Source: Stackebrandtia nassauensis DSM 44728
GTDB taxonomy: Bacteria; Actinomycetota; Actinomycetes; Mycobacteriales; Micromonosporaceae
DNA length: 64,000 nucleotides
Assembly: GCF_000024545.1 (NCBI RefSeq)
Contig: NC_013947.1
Coordinates: 6,696,001 to 6,760,000, forward strand
Direction of reading: 5' to 3'
Shown here: positions 44,297 to 53,279 of the stretch, one piece after another
How the letters are laid out: each line of letters opens with the position of its first letter
How positions within the stretch are numbered: the stretch's first letter is position 1
Made by a program: the position numbers and the translations under genes
Notes under the pieces: model-generated
What the model was told of the DNA's origin: nothing
What the model saw: only the letters and a program-made list of their open reading frames with translations
Database searches by the model: none

Positions 44297-45760
44297 TCAG
44301 CCTTTCGGGGATGTCGGCACTGGGACGTTCAGGCGAGTTTGCCCAGTGTCCTCCTCGGCATCGGGCTGTGGCCACCAACGGTTCGGCCGGGCCCTGACCG
44401 CCGCCAGTTCGGCCGCGCACACCAGCAGCCAGGCCGGGGCGGTGGACGCGATCTCGTCCTCGGTGAGCCCGCCGACCAGCAGCGCCGCCACCGCGATCGG
44501 CACCCACGGCGGTGAGCCGCGCCGGAAGACGTGCCGTATCAACAGCACCAGCCCGAGGGTGAAGGCGGCCAGGCCCACCACGCCGGAGCGGAACAGCACG
44601 CCGATGGCGGCGTTGTCGGCGGTGTGTTTGGCCTGGGTCTCGTAGTCGGGGTGCTCGGGATCGGTGATGGTGAGGTGGACGCCGCGGGCGTTGTCCGGGT
44701 TGCCGAAGGCCAGCTCGGCGATCGAGCCGTCGGCGTAGTCGGCCAGCATGTCGCCCCAGATCTCGGCGCGCCCGGACAGCAGGCCGTCGACGGAACCGGA
44801 CTGCTGGTCGTCGTAGCGGTTCTTCAGCAGCATGTCGGTGCCGCCCGCGAACGCGAACACGATGGCGGTGGCCAACAGCGGCGCCAGCGCCATCCCGGTG
44901 ACCCGTCGTGCCGCGGCCGAGGCGACCCACCGCCACGGCCGCCACCAGGAGACGCCGCCGCGGGCCAGGTGGCCGAGCGCGAACACCCCGGCGGCCACGA
45001 ACGCGACGATGAAGGAGGTGCGGGATTCCACCAGCAGCAACAGGAACGCGGCCACGCCGCAGGCGGCCAGCCGCTGCGTCCGGGTGAAGCGGGGGTCGGG
45101 GCCGATCCGCATCGCCACCATGACGGCGGTCAGGCCGATGAAGTTCGGGTGGTAGCCCAGCCACGGTCCGCCCCAGAACCGGTTCTGCATCTCGTGGCCC
45201 CACTGGCCACCGACGGTCCAGTGTTCGGCGGCCAGCACCTGGGTGGCGCCGGTGAGCATCAACAGCGCCAGGCACAGCAGGAAACCGGCGGCCAGTCCCA
45301 CCGACACGTCGGAACCGTCGGCGTCCGAGCGCAGCGCCCGGTTGCGGGTGGCGTCGGCGGCGGCGAGGACCAGCAGGATGATCGCCACCGCGAAGCCGCC
45401 GTAGACGACCCGCTGGGCGGCGACGGTGAACCCGCCGAGCAACAGCGGCGCCAGCGCGCCGATGAACCAGGCCGGGACGGCCAGCCAGAACGCGCCGACG
45501 CGGGGCAGCTTCCCCGCGTCGCGCAGCCAGGGATAGGTCCAGGCCAGCGCGACGAGACCGATGCCGCCCTGGACGGCCCACACCACGATCGGCGTGGCGC
45601 CGTAGGTCCATGCGATCATTCCCAGCAAAGGAATCGAGACGCCGAGAAACAGGCTTCGCGGCGAGCTGCCGCGCAAACTCAAGGCGAGCCAGGCCATCGC
45701 ACTCGCAGCGATGAGCGCCGTGGCGACACTGAGTATCGTCAACACGCGGCACAGTCTCAC
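44297..45760 (-). CDS. O-antigen ligase / Wzy polymerase-like membrane protein
   Basis: 487 residues with about 12 helices. A large outer loop lies between late helices (about 300-385; NRYDDQQSGSVDGLLSGRAEIW then HTADNAAIGVLFRSGVVGL), as in the Wzy_C / O-antigen ligase family, where this loop holds the catalytic Arg and His. It probably polymerises or transfers lipid-linked repeat units outside the membrane. Start GTG 45760 is tentative; a GTG five codons later is possible. It is 93 bp upstream of the sugar-phosphate transferase and divergent from the GT4 gene with a 31-bp spacer. Confidence 0.78.
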   Translation of the reverse strand: MRLCRVLTILSVATALIAASAMAWLALSLRGSSPRSLFLGVSIPLLGMIAWTYGATPIVVWAVQGGIGLVALAWTYPWLRDAGKLPRVGAFWLAVPAWFIGALAPLLLGGFTVAAQRVVYGGFAVAIILLVLAAADATRNRALRSDADGSDVSVGLAAGFLLCLALLMLTGATQVLAAEHWTVGGQWGHEMQNRFWGGPWLGYHPNFIGLTAVMVAMRIGPDPRFTRTQRLAACGVAAFLLLLVESRTSFIVAFVAAGVFALGHLARGGVSWWRPWRWVASAAARRVTGMALAPLLATAIVFAFAGGTDMLLKNRYDDQQSGSVDGLLSGRAEIWGDMLADYADGSIAELAFGNPDNARGVHLTITDPEHPDYETQAKHTADNAAIGVLFRSGVVGLAAFTLGLVLLIRHVFRRGSPPWVPIAVAALLVGGLTEDEIASTAPAWLLVCAAELAAVRARPNRWWPQPDAEEDTGQTRLNVPVPTSPKG

Positions 45761-45791
45761 ACAACCAGGTGGCTAGGAAGGTTAACGACGA

Positions 45792-46955
45792 GTGAAGGTC
45801 GTTATCGCGCACAACAGGTACTCCTCGGCACAGCCGTCCGGAGAGAACTCCATGGTGGACAACGAGATCCGCCAGCTCACCGAGGCCGGGGTGGAGGTGG
45901 TGCCGTTCCAGCGTTCCAGCGACGAGATCGCGTCGCTGTCGTTGCCGGGCAAGGTGGCGCTGGCCGCGTCGCCGATCTACTCGCGTAGCACCCAGAAGGA
46001 GCTGACCCGGCTGATCCAGACCGAGAAGCCGGACGTGTTCCACCTGCACAACCCGTACCCGTTCCTGTCCCCGGCGGTGGTGCGCACCGCGCAGAAGCTG
46101 GGCGTGCCCGCCGTGCAGACCGTCCACAACTACCGGCAGGTGTGCATGAGCGCCATGTACTTCCGGGACGGTCACATGTGCCACGACTGCAAGGGGAAGT
46201 CCTTCGCGCTGCCGGGCATCAAGCACGGCTGCTACCGGGGTTCGCGGGCCCAGAGCGTCATCATGGCCACGACGCTGGCGGTCAACCGCTCGACCTGGCG
46301 CGGCATCGACCGCTACATCGCGCTGACCGACCACATCGCCGATCACCTGCGGGACTACGGCATCAGCTCCGAGCAGATCCGGGTGAAACCCAACTCGATC
46401 CCCGACCCCGGCGTGCACGACGAGACCGGTTCCGGCTTCATGTACCTGGGTCGGCTGTCGCCGGAGAAGGGCGTCGGGCTGCTGCTGGAGGCGTGGCGGC
46501 GGCACCCCGAGGGCGCGCTGGGCACGCTGTCGATCATCGGCGACGGCCCGGATCGCGCAATGGTCGAGTCGGCGGCGGCCGCCCGCTCCGACATCGACTT
46601 CGTGGGTCCGCTGCCGCACGACGAGATAGCCGGACGGCTGCGCTCGGCGGCCGCCCTGGTGGTGTCCTCGCTGTGCGAGGACGTGCTGCCGACCGTCGTC
46701 ATCGAGGCGCTGTCCAACGCGCGTCCGGTGCTGACCACCGATCTGGGCGGTCCGCCGCGCATGATCGGCGACGCCGGTGTCATCGTCGAGCCCACCGCGG
46801 ACGGCATGGCGCGGGGCCTGACCGACATGCACCGCACGGCGGCGTCATTGTCCGAAGTGGCCCGTAAGCGCTACCTGAGCACCTTCGCGCCCGAGGTGGT
46901 CGTGTCGCGGCAGCTGGACATCTACGCCGAGCTCTCGGCGGGTACCAGGGACTGA
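45792..46955 (+). CDS. GT4-family glycosyltransferase
   Basis: 387 residues in two Rossmann halves (GT-B). The C-terminal half has FMYLGRLSPEKGVGLLLEAW, IIGDGPDRA and the donor-site SLCEDVLPTVVIEALSNARPV. The N-terminal half has a cysteine cluster (HMCHDCKGKS, KHGCYRGS) found in a GT4 subgroup, perhaps metal-binding. It should add a sugar from a nucleotide donor to the lipid-linked unit on the cytosolic side. GTG 45792 follows GGAAGG. Its 3' end overlaps the converging flippase gene by 34 bp. It is the only cytosolic glycosyltransferase in the cluster. Confidence 0.87.
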   Translation: MKVVIAHNRYSSAQPSGENSMVDNEIRQLTEAGVEVVPFQRSSDEIASLSLPGKVALAASPIYSRSTQKELTRLIQTEKPDVFHLHNPYPFLSPAVVRTAQKLGVPAVQTVHNYRQVCMSAMYFRDGHMCHDCKGKSFALPGIKHGCYRGSRAQSVIMATTLAVNRSTWRGIDRYIALTDHIADHLRDYGISSEQIRVKPNSIPDPGVHDETGSGFMYLGRLSPEKGVGLLLEAWRRHPEGALGTLSIIGDGPDRAMVESAAAARSDIDFVGPLPHDEIAGRLRSAAALVVSSLCEDVLPTVVIEALSNARPVLTTDLGGPPRMIGDAGVIVEPTADGMARGLTDMHRTAASLSEVARKRYLSTFAPEVVVSRQLDIYAELSAGTRD

Positions 46956-48190
46956 CGCACCGGCGGCGTGGTCAACTGCCGCATCGCGTACATCGCCAGG
47001 TAGATCATCACGGCCAGGCCGACGGCCGAACCGACGGTGAGCCCCCAGGCGGCGCCGGTCAGGCCGAAGGTGGTGGCGCCGATGCCGACGCCCAGCAGGC
47101 TGGTGACGGTGAACAGCGCGTACTGGAGGAAGACGAGTTTGCCCTGTCGCATGCCGCGCACCGTCGCGGTGAACGGGATCTGGAGCAGGTAGATACCGGC
47201 CTGGATCCCCACCGGCCAGGCCAGCGGCGCGACCTCGGCGTAGGCGCCGCCCTGGTACCAGCTCAGCACCGGCTCGGCGGCGAGGGTGACCACGGCCAAC
47301 AGCACCACGGCCAGGCCCAGCGCGATCACGACGACCTTCTTCGTCTGGTTGCGCAGTCCCTCGATGTTCCCGGCCTCGGTCAGGGTGGAGGTACGGGGCA
47401 CCAGCAGGCCCATCGAGGCGAGCACCAGGTTCTGGATCGGTTGCAGGATCACCAGGTGCGCCAGCCGCAGTCCGGCGAAGGCCGCCGCGCCCAGCAGGCT
47501 GGGGATCAGCAGCGCGATCAGCTGGATCTGGGCCTGGCCGATGACGGCCGAGCCGGTGAACCACACCGACAGTTTGCGGGTGTGGGCCAGCCAGCGCACC
47601 GGCCGTCCCCGCCACGGGACGATGCCGCCGCGCAGCAGGTAGACGATGGCGCCGATGCAGGCGCCCAGTCCCCAGGCGACCAGCAGCCAGGGCCCGGACA
47701 GGGCGCCGAGTGCCGCACCGATGCCGACCAGGCCACCCTGGACCAGGACCCAGGCGATGTCGATGACGAAGGCGCTGCGCTGCCGCAATTGCGACTGGTA
47801 GGAGTAGCGGGCGGTGTCGTGGGCGAACAGTGCCGGGATGAAGGGGACCAGGTAGATCAGCGGGTCCAGCAGTCGGCCGGGCCACAGCAGCCACAGCAGC
47901 GCGAGCACCACGGCCACGGCGGTCCCGGAACAGCAGGCGGTGGCGATCGCGTCGGTGTGCATGCGGCGGCGGCTGGTGCCCTCGAAGCGGGAGGCCTGGG
48001 CGAGCAGGACGTCGCCGATGAAGGCCCGGTTGAGGCCCATGGCGACGTAGACGGTGGCCAGGCAGACCAGCACGATGCCCGCCTCGGCGGGGGGCAGGAA
48101 GACGGTGGCGAGCAGTCCGTTGCCCGCGTTGGCGGCGGCGATGACCGCTTGGTCGGCAAGACCCCAGGAAAGCCGCCGCCCGATCGTCAT
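46922..48190 (-). CDS. Wzx-type polysaccharide flippase (MOP superfamily)
   Basis: 422 residues with about 12 helices and the MATE/Wzx layout; charged residues within helices and the segment LVILQPIQNLVLASMGLLVPR are typical of the MOP group. It should flip the undecaprenyl-linked unit across the membrane. ATG 48190 overlaps the stop of the CDP-alcohol transferase by 4 bp; the open frame further upstream is antisense-like and lacks coding character. Confidence 0.82.
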   Translation of the reverse strand: MTIGRRLSWGLADQAVIAAANAGNGLLATVFLPPAEAGIVLVCLATVYVAMGLNRAFIGDVLLAQASRFEGTSRRRMHTDAIATACCSGTAVAVVLALLWLLWPGRLLDPLIYLVPFIPALFAHDTARYSYQSQLRQRSAFVIDIAWVLVQGGLVGIGAALGALSGPWLLVAWGLGACIGAIVYLLRGGIVPWRGRPVRWLAHTRKLSVWFTGSAVIGQAQIQLIALLIPSLLGAAAFAGLRLAHLVILQPIQNLVLASMGLLVPRTSTLTEAGNIEGLRNQTKKVVVIALGLAVVLLAVVTLAAEPVLSWYQGGAYAEVAPLAWPVGIQAGIYLLQIPFTATVRGMRQGKLVFLQYALFTVTSLLGVGIGATTFGLTGAAWGLTVGSAVGLAVMIYLAMYAMRQLTTPPVRQSLVPAESSA

Positions 48191-48894
48191 GTTCGCAGGG
48201 CGTTCTTCGCCGTGAACGCGATGCTGGCCAACAGGAACAACCCGTTGACCACAGTGAACAATGCCATCAACCACACCATGCCCTCCGGGTAGACAATTAG
48301 GACGATCGGCACCAACAGGACGATCACTCCGGTGTCCCGGACGAGTTTGACGAGCTCGAAGACCAACTTCTTCGAGGTCACGATCGAGCCGGAGGACTCG
48401 CCCGTTTGCAGAATGGACGTCACTAGGTTCACCATCCACAGCGAAGCGAAGGCGGCGATGAACCAAGCGGGAACGTCGGGTGAATAGGCCACGGCAACAG
48501 CGGCAACCGCCGCGCAGAATGCACCTTGCGCAGCCACATCGCACAGGATGTCGATGCGTTTGCCCGCCGGCGAGCTGAGTCCGGCCGCGCGGGCCAGCTG
48601 TCCGTCCGAGCAGTCCAGAGAATAGGCGATCTGCCAGGCGACGGCGGCGGCGATCGCGATCGGCCACCAGGTCACCTCGCCGTCGGCGGCCGAGGCCGCC
48701 ACCGCGATGATCGTGACCGCCGCGCCCAGCGAGAACACCAGGTTGATGAGGGTCAGCACCGTGGGCGCCAGCCCGGCCCGGTGCGCCTGTAGCGCGAAGA
48801 AGGCGCCGATGCGCTGGTTGACGACATAAGTGAATAGATTTCCGCCGCGGTTGTTGGACAGGAAGTCGGCGTAGCGCAAATCGGTTCGGCTCAT
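48187..48894 (-). CDS. CDP-alcohol phosphatidyltransferase family protein
   Basis: 235 residues from ATG 48894 with five to six helices. It has the complete catalytic motif D-G-x2-A-R-x8-G-x3-D-x3-D: Asp97, Gly98, Ala101, Arg102, Gly111, Asp115, Asp119 (SDGQLARAAG then KRIDILCD). Such enzymes swap CMP from a CDP-alcohol for a hydroxyl acceptor. Inside a glycopolymer cluster and coupled to the flippase, it may add a phospho-alcohol (inositol, glycerol or similar) to a lipid or sugar rather than make a bulk phospholipid; this is inference. Confidence 0.85.
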   Translation of the reverse strand: MSRTDLRYADFLSNNRGGNLFTYVVNQRIGAFFALQAHRAGLAPTVLTLINLVFSLGAAVTIIAVAASAADGEVTWWPIAIAAAVAWQIAYSLDCSDGQLARAAGLSSPAGKRIDILCDVAAQGAFCAAVAAVAVAYSPDVPAWFIAAFASLWMVNLVTSILQTGESSGSIVTSKKLVFELVKLVRDTGVIVLLVPIVLIVYPEGMVWLMALFTVVNGLFLLASIAFTAKNALRT

Positions 48895-49025
48895 GGCCCG
48901 ACAGTGTGTCAAAGTTCAGACAAGGTGTTGTGTCTTGGCGCCCCTGCGGGGATCATGTCTGGAGGTGTATGTAAGTGGCGCGAGTCACTGCACTCGTCGC
49001 CCCGAAGAGGAAAGAGGTGTTGACG

Positions 49026-49427
49026 ATGCAGGTCAAGGACGCTATGAGCACCACAGTGTTGTCCATTGGTCCAGCACACACGCTCCGAAAGGCGGCCGCG
49101 CTGATGTCGGCGCGGCGCGTGGGTGCAGCGGTCGTCGTCGATCCCGACGCCGAGGGGCACGGAATTCTCACCGAGCGGGACATCATGGACTCCCTCGCCG
49201 CCGGACTGGACCCGGACGTGGAACGGGTCGGCGCCCACCTCACCAAGGACCTGGTCTTCGCGATTCCTACCTGGACACTCCAGGAGGCCGCGGCGGCGAT
49301 GGTGCGCGGTGGCTTCCGGCACCTCATCGTCGTCGAGGGCGGAGAGGTCGTCGGAGTGCTCTCGGTTCGCGACGTCGTTCGAGTGTGGACTAAATCGACC
49401 GGAAGAATTCCGGCCGAGCTGACGTGA
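49026..49427 (+). CDS. Tandem CBS-domain protein
   Basis: 133 residues from ATG 49026 (AAGAGGTG upstream) made of two CBS motifs: about 1-58 (MQVKDAMSTTVLSIG, ILTERDIM) and about 66-125 (LQEAAAAMVRGGFRHLIVVE, GVLSVRDVV). Such stand-alone pairs bind adenine nucleotides and sense energy or redox state. No partner enzyme is fused or obviously linked. A longer form starting at GTG 48975 would add 17 residues. Confidence 0.85.
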   Translation: MQVKDAMSTTVLSIGPAHTLRKAAALMSARRVGAAVVVDPDAEGHGILTERDIMDSLAAGLDPDVERVGAHLTKDLVFAIPTWTLQEAAAAMVRGGFRHLIVVEGGEVVGVLSVRDVVRVWTKSTGRIPAELT

Positions 49428-49463
49428 TCGCCGATACATAGCCAAATATGAATGTCTAGTATG

Positions 49464-49491
49464 TGTCGGTTATCCGACAAGGATGATCCTT
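49464..49491. promoter_or_regulatory. Two abutting palindromes upstream of the GCS2 gene
   Basis: TGTCGGTTATCCGACA (49464-49479, 6-bp arms) is followed at once by AAGGATGATCCTT (49479-49491, perfect 13-bp). A TATAGT some 12 bases later, with CCGACA as -35, could be the promoter. The first palindrome recurs almost unchanged at 52753-52768. Confidence 0.45.
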
Positions 49492-49591
49492 CAGCTTCAT
49501 ATAGTGGCACTTTCCCGGCAATCCGAGGGTGGCCAAGGGGTGACTTTTGGCTCTACTGTTGTGGTTTACCTCGACTGCCCGGGGAGGGCCA

Positions 49592-51100
49592 ATGGGTGAC
49601 GACGTAGGAATTCAAGAATTCACTCACGCGGACCTTAAACGATATCGACACAAGCTTCGGCGCTGTCTCGACGCGTTGATTCTATTGACTGACGGCGATC
49701 TATTCGATGTAGAGCGAACTTTAACCGGCATGGAGCTTGAGCTGTCCCTTGTCGACGAAAGTGGCGAACCGTCGATGACGAACCACGAGGTTCTGTCCCA
49801 CCTCGCCGAGAACGCCGTGGCCAACGGCGACTCGGTCCAGGACGAACTTGGACGGTTCAATTTGGAACTGAACCTCGGCCCGCGCCCGGTCGCGGGCTTC
49901 GGTTTCGAGACCTACGAGCAGCGATTGCGACTGTGGTTGCAGGACGTCAACGACTGTGCCCGCAAGGAGCACTCCTCGGTGGTCATGGTCGGCACCCTTC
50001 CCACGGTGCGCCGCGAACACGCCCGGCTGGACATCCTGTCCCGGCGGCCGCGTTACCGGCTGCTCAACGACCAGATCCTCTCGGTCCGCGGTGAGGACAT
50101 CTCCCTCGACATCTCGGGGGCGGAGACCCTGCGCGCCCACACCGACTCCATCGCACCCGAATCGGTCAACACCAGCGTCCAGTTCCATTTGCAACTGACC
50201 CCCGAACAGTTCCCCCGGTACTGGAACGCGGCGCAGGCGATGGCAGGGGTGCAGCTGGCGACAGCCGCGAACTCCCCCTATCTGTTCGGCACCCAACTGT
50301 GGGCCGAGACCCGGATCATCCTGTTCGAGCAGGCCACCGACATCCGCAACGGTGAGCTGCGCGTGCAGGGGGTACGGCCCCGGGCCTGGTTCGGCGAACG
50401 TTGGATCACCTCCGCGACCGACCTGTTCGAGGAGAACCTCAAGTACTTCGTGCCGCTGCTGCCACAGTGTGTCTCGGAGGACCCGATCGAGAAGGTGAAC
50501 TCCGGCGAGATCCCGCAGCTGGGTGAGTTGCGGCTCCACAACGGGACCATCTACCGGTGGAACCGTCCGGTCTACGACGTCGGTCCCGAGGGCCCGCACC
50601 TGCGGGTGGAGAACCGGGTGGTTCCCGCCGGGCCGACACCCATCGACATCTGCGCCAACATGGCCTTCTACCTGGGGCTGGTCACGGCCCTGGCCGAGGC
50701 CGACATGCCCATCTGGACCAAACTGCCGTTCGCGGTCGCCGAGCAGAACTTCCACGCCGCCGCCCGGCACGGCATCGACGCCCACCAGACCTGGCCGGGC
50801 CTGGGTGAACTGCCCGCCCGAGTGCTGGTGTTGGATCACCTGCTGCCCAAGGCCGCCGAGGGCCTGGCCGCCCTCGACGTCGACTCCGCCGTCGCCGAGC
50901 GGCTGCTGGCCATCATCGCCGGACGCTGCCGCAACGGTGTCAACGGCGCCGCGTGGCAGGTCAACTGCGTGCAGCGGCTCCAGCAGCGGCAGGGTCTGTC
51001 ACGGACCCCGGCGCTGCACGAGATGCTCAGCCGCTACGCCGAGCACGCCGCGACGAACACGCCGGTACACGAATGGCCGCCGGAGTTAAAGTCCACATAG
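49592..51100 (+). CDS. Glutamate-cysteine ligase family 2 (GCS2) protein
   Basis: 502 residues. GCS2 features are GMELELSLVDESGEP, DELGRFNLELNLGP, SVNTSVQFHLQLTP and AANSPYLFGTQLWAETR, with Glu and Arg residues that bind glutamate and ATP. Family members join glutamate to cysteine or another amine; since mycothiol is this host's likely main thiol, a gamma-glutamyl ligase with a different acceptor is plausible. The C-terminal 140 residues extend beyond the short YbdK form. Odd: codons 5-44 use A or T at 23 third positions and include TTA at codon 44, unlike the rest of the gene. ATG 49592 follows GGGAGGG. Confidence 0.8.
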   Translation: MGDDVGIQEFTHADLKRYRHKLRRCLDALILLTDGDLFDVERTLTGMELELSLVDESGEPSMTNHEVLSHLAENAVANGDSVQDELGRFNLELNLGPRPVAGFGFETYEQRLRLWLQDVNDCARKEHSSVVMVGTLPTVRREHARLDILSRRPRYRLLNDQILSVRGEDISLDISGAETLRAHTDSIAPESVNTSVQFHLQLTPEQFPRYWNAAQAMAGVQLATAANSPYLFGTQLWAETRIILFEQATDIRNGELRVQGVRPRAWFGERWITSATDLFEENLKYFVPLLPQCVSEDPIEKVNSGEIPQLGELRLHNGTIYRWNRPVYDVGPEGPHLRVENRVVPAGPTPIDICANMAFYLGLVTALAEADMPIWTKLPFAVAEQNFHAAARHGIDAHQTWPGLGELPARVLVLDHLLPKAAEGLAALDVDSAVAERLLAIIAGRCRNGVNGAAWQVNCVQRLQQRQGLSRTPALHEMLSRYAEHAATNTPVHEWPPELKST

Positions 51101-51121
51101 GAGTTGGTAGGAAGTGATGCC

Positions 51122-52030
51122 TCACCGGGTATGCACGTGGGTGTACTGCTCGGTGTGCAGCCGATAACCCAGCCAGGTGTTGACGGCCAGCATGCCCGCG
51201 TTGGTGGCGTCGTTGTTCGTGTAAGCGTCGACGACGCCATCCGCGCGGGCCCGGTGCAGGGCCGCGGACTTGGCCGCCTTGGCCAGTCCCCGCCCCCGGT
51301 ACTCGCGCAGCGTGGCGGTCAGCCCGGACCACATCCGGGTGCCGACCCGTTCCACCCAGGCCACCGACACGGCGGTGTCGCCGTCGAAGGCCAGCACCGT
51401 GTTGTGCCGGTCCAGCCGTGGATCGGCCATGTACTGCTCGACCCATTCGTCGAAGGGCAGCGGGACCCACGGCTCGTCGGCCGGTACGTCGACCATCGCC
51501 GCGCAGTCGAGCGCGTACAGCGCCCGGTCGTCATCCAGTTCGGACAGCGGCTTCAGGACGATGCCCTCGGCCGGTGCCACCACGTCGGGGATGCCGGCCA
51601 GCGACACGTGCGAGATCCGCTCGGTGCGGCTGCGCTTGAAGCCGCGCTTCTCGGCGAAGGCCGCGGCCTCCTCGGAGATCAGCCGCGCGGTGACGGTGGA
51701 GGCCCCGATCGCCTCCCAGTGCGCGCTCAGCGGTTCGATCAGCGCCGACGCGATTCCCGTACGGCGGTGCTCGGGCGCCACGATCAGGTTGACGGTCGCC
51801 GCGCCTTCCACGCTGCTCTCCAGGTCCAGCGAGGTGATGGCGTAGGCGACGAGCTCGCCGTCCTTCTCCGCGACCAGGCTCAGTTTGCGCTTCCGGGGAT
51901 TGCTGTCGTCGAGGTTGCGCCGCATCGTCGCCGCGTTGTGCAGCAGGAAGTCGAACTCCCTGGTGGACAGGGCCGCGATGGCCGCCGCGTCACGGTCGGG
52001 ATCGGCTGGACGAATCGTCACGTCGGTCAT
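51122..52030 (-). CDS. Tandem GNAT N-acetyltransferase
   Basis: 302 residues with two GNAT folds. The first (1-145) has an intact acetyl-CoA loop (VAPEHRRTGIASALI); the second (about 160-302) has LREYRGRGLAKAAK and ends in NTWLGYRLHTEQ, which is typical of actinobacterial double GNATs. The substrate is unknown. It converges on the GCS2 gene with a 21-bp gap. An unknown small gene lies 40 bp upstream. Confidence 0.82.
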   Translation of the reverse strand: MTDVTIRPADPDRDAAAIAALSTREFDFLLHNAATMRRNLDDSNPRKRKLSLVAEKDGELVAYAITSLDLESSVEGAATVNLIVAPEHRRTGIASALIEPLSAHWEAIGASTVTARLISEEAAAFAEKRGFKRSRTERISHVSLAGIPDVVAPAEGIVLKPLSELDDDRALYALDCAAMVDVPADEPWVPLPFDEWVEQYMADPRLDRHNTVLAFDGDTAVSVAWVERVGTRMWSGLTATLREYRGRGLAKAAKSAALHRARADGVVDAYTNNDATNAGMLAVNTWLGYRLHTEQYTHVHTR

Positions 52031-52070
52031 TCCGCCATTGTGGGGCTCGGCCGCAACGGCGGCAAACGTT

Positions 52071-52592
52071 TTACTGATCCCGCAGCTGCTGCGCCAGTTT
52101 GTGCAGCTTGCGGCTGAGCCGCCCGGCCCCGAAGACGACCGCCACGTGATCGGCCCACAGCGCGCCCCAGTCGGGGCCCAGTTCCCGGACCACGTCCTCG
52201 ATGGAGCCGTTGTCGGTGTGGCGCATCCATTTCCACAGCGCCTTGTCCAGACTCCACTCGGTGTACTTGGTGCGGTGGACGCTGCGGGCCTTGAACGTGA
52301 CGAAGACCCCGGCGGCGTAGCCGGGATCTCCGGTGTGGTTCAGGTAGTAGATGTAGTTCTCCGCGTGCCGCCGGGTGCAGATCGGCGGCAGCAGGTTGGC
52401 GATGCGCATCGCCATCGGCGGGTCGGCGAGGAACAGGGCGTCGGTCAGCCGGTCGACGTGCTTCTCCAGGACGGTTTCGGGGACGTCGACGAGCCGGGCG
52501 GCGCGCTCCTCGGAGTCGGGGGCGTAGTTCTCGAGGGCTTCGATGGCACTGGCGATGATGTCCTCGTCCGCGGGTTCGTTGATAAAGGACAT
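52071..52592 (-). CDS. Helical protein of unknown function
   Basis: 173 residues from ATG 52592, all-helical in appearance, with a Trp/Tyr-rich middle (RRHAENYIYYLNHTGDPGY, YTEWSLDKALWKWMRH). No signal, membrane helix or known motif. GGTGG precedes the start; a longer form adds nine residues. It probably shares a transcript with the GNAT gene downstream. Confidence 0.6.
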   Translation of the reverse strand: MSFINEPADEDIIASAIEALENYAPDSEERAARLVDVPETVLEKHVDRLTDALFLADPPMAMRIANLLPPICTRRHAENYIYYLNHTGDPGYAAGVFVTFKARSVHRTKYTEWSLDKALWKWMRHTDNGSIEDVVRELGPDWGALWADHVAVVFGAGRLSRKLHKLAQQLRDQ

Positions 52593-52750
52593 GGACGCAC
52601 CACCTCGCACGGTTCTCAAATCGTGGTCCGACTGTACCGGGACAGCGGCATTTGGTGAAATATCGAGCTCTGCCGATACGCCGGGCTATCGTCACCTCAC
52701 CGGACCTAGGCGCCGGAATTATTGTGTTTCGCGGCATTTACCGGCCGCCG

Positions 52751-52770
52751 GGTGTCGCCTATCCGACACC
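52751..52770. promoter_or_regulatory. Palindrome upstream of the DUF3151 gene
   Basis: GGTGTCG-CCTATC-CGACACC is a perfect 7-bp-arm inverted repeat, 85 bp before the ATG at 52856. Its central 16 bases (TGTCGCCTATCCGACA) differ at only two positions from the palindrome at 49464-49479. Confidence 0.45.
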
Positions 52771-52855
52771 AGCCTGACAGAATATGGGGACGTGCCTATC
52801 CACCGCCACCGCTTGTTATGCGGCGACCTCGGTCCGTTCGAATGGAGCTCAATAG

Positions 52856-53263
52856 ATGCCGAACAGCAACCTGCTGCCCGAACCCCCCGCGACGCTGCTG
52901 CCCGAGGACGACGAACAACTCGCCGTCCAGACCGAGCACGGCCCCGCCGAAGCCGCCCGCCGGTACCCGACGTTTTGCTACGCCTGGGCGAAACTCGCCG
53001 CCGCGGCTCGCGAGCAGGGTGAGGACCTGGCCGCCTACGCGTACGCGCGTACCGGCTACCACCGCGGGTTGGACCAGTTGCGCCGCAACGGCTGGAAGGG
53101 ACACGGCCCGGTGCCGTGGTCGCACAAACCCAACCGTGGCTTCCTCAAGGCGCTGTACCAGCTGAGCCTGGCCGCCGACGCCATCGGCGAGGCCGACGAG
53201 GCGGCCCGGTGCGCCCAGTTCCTGCGCGACTGCGACCCGTCGGCCGCCGACGCGATGAGCTGA
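52856..53263 (+). CDS. DUF3151 family protein
   Basis: 135 residues matching the actinobacterial DUF3151 family (M. tuberculosis Rv0360c type): AYAYARTGYHRGLDQLRRNG, WKGHGPVPWSHKPNRGFLKA and RDCDPSA. The family is nearly universal in actinobacteria but uncharacterised; helical repeats suggest a scaffold or TPR-like role. ATG 52856 fits the family; the 263-bp gap before it holds a palindrome and no gene I can support. Confidence 0.88.
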   Translation: MPNSNLLPEPPATLLPEDDEQLAVQTEHGPAEAARRYPTFCYAWAKLAAAAREQGEDLAAYAYARTGYHRGLDQLRRNGWKGHGPVPWSHKPNRGFLKALYQLSLAADAIGEADEAARCAQFLRDCDPSAADAMS

Positions 53264-53279
53264 CACCCCCCGACGCGAA

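Noticed and set aside
48191-48667. N-terminal extension of the flippase
   Set aside because: It overlaps the CDP-alcohol transferase in another frame, while an ATGA overlap gives a natural start at 48190.
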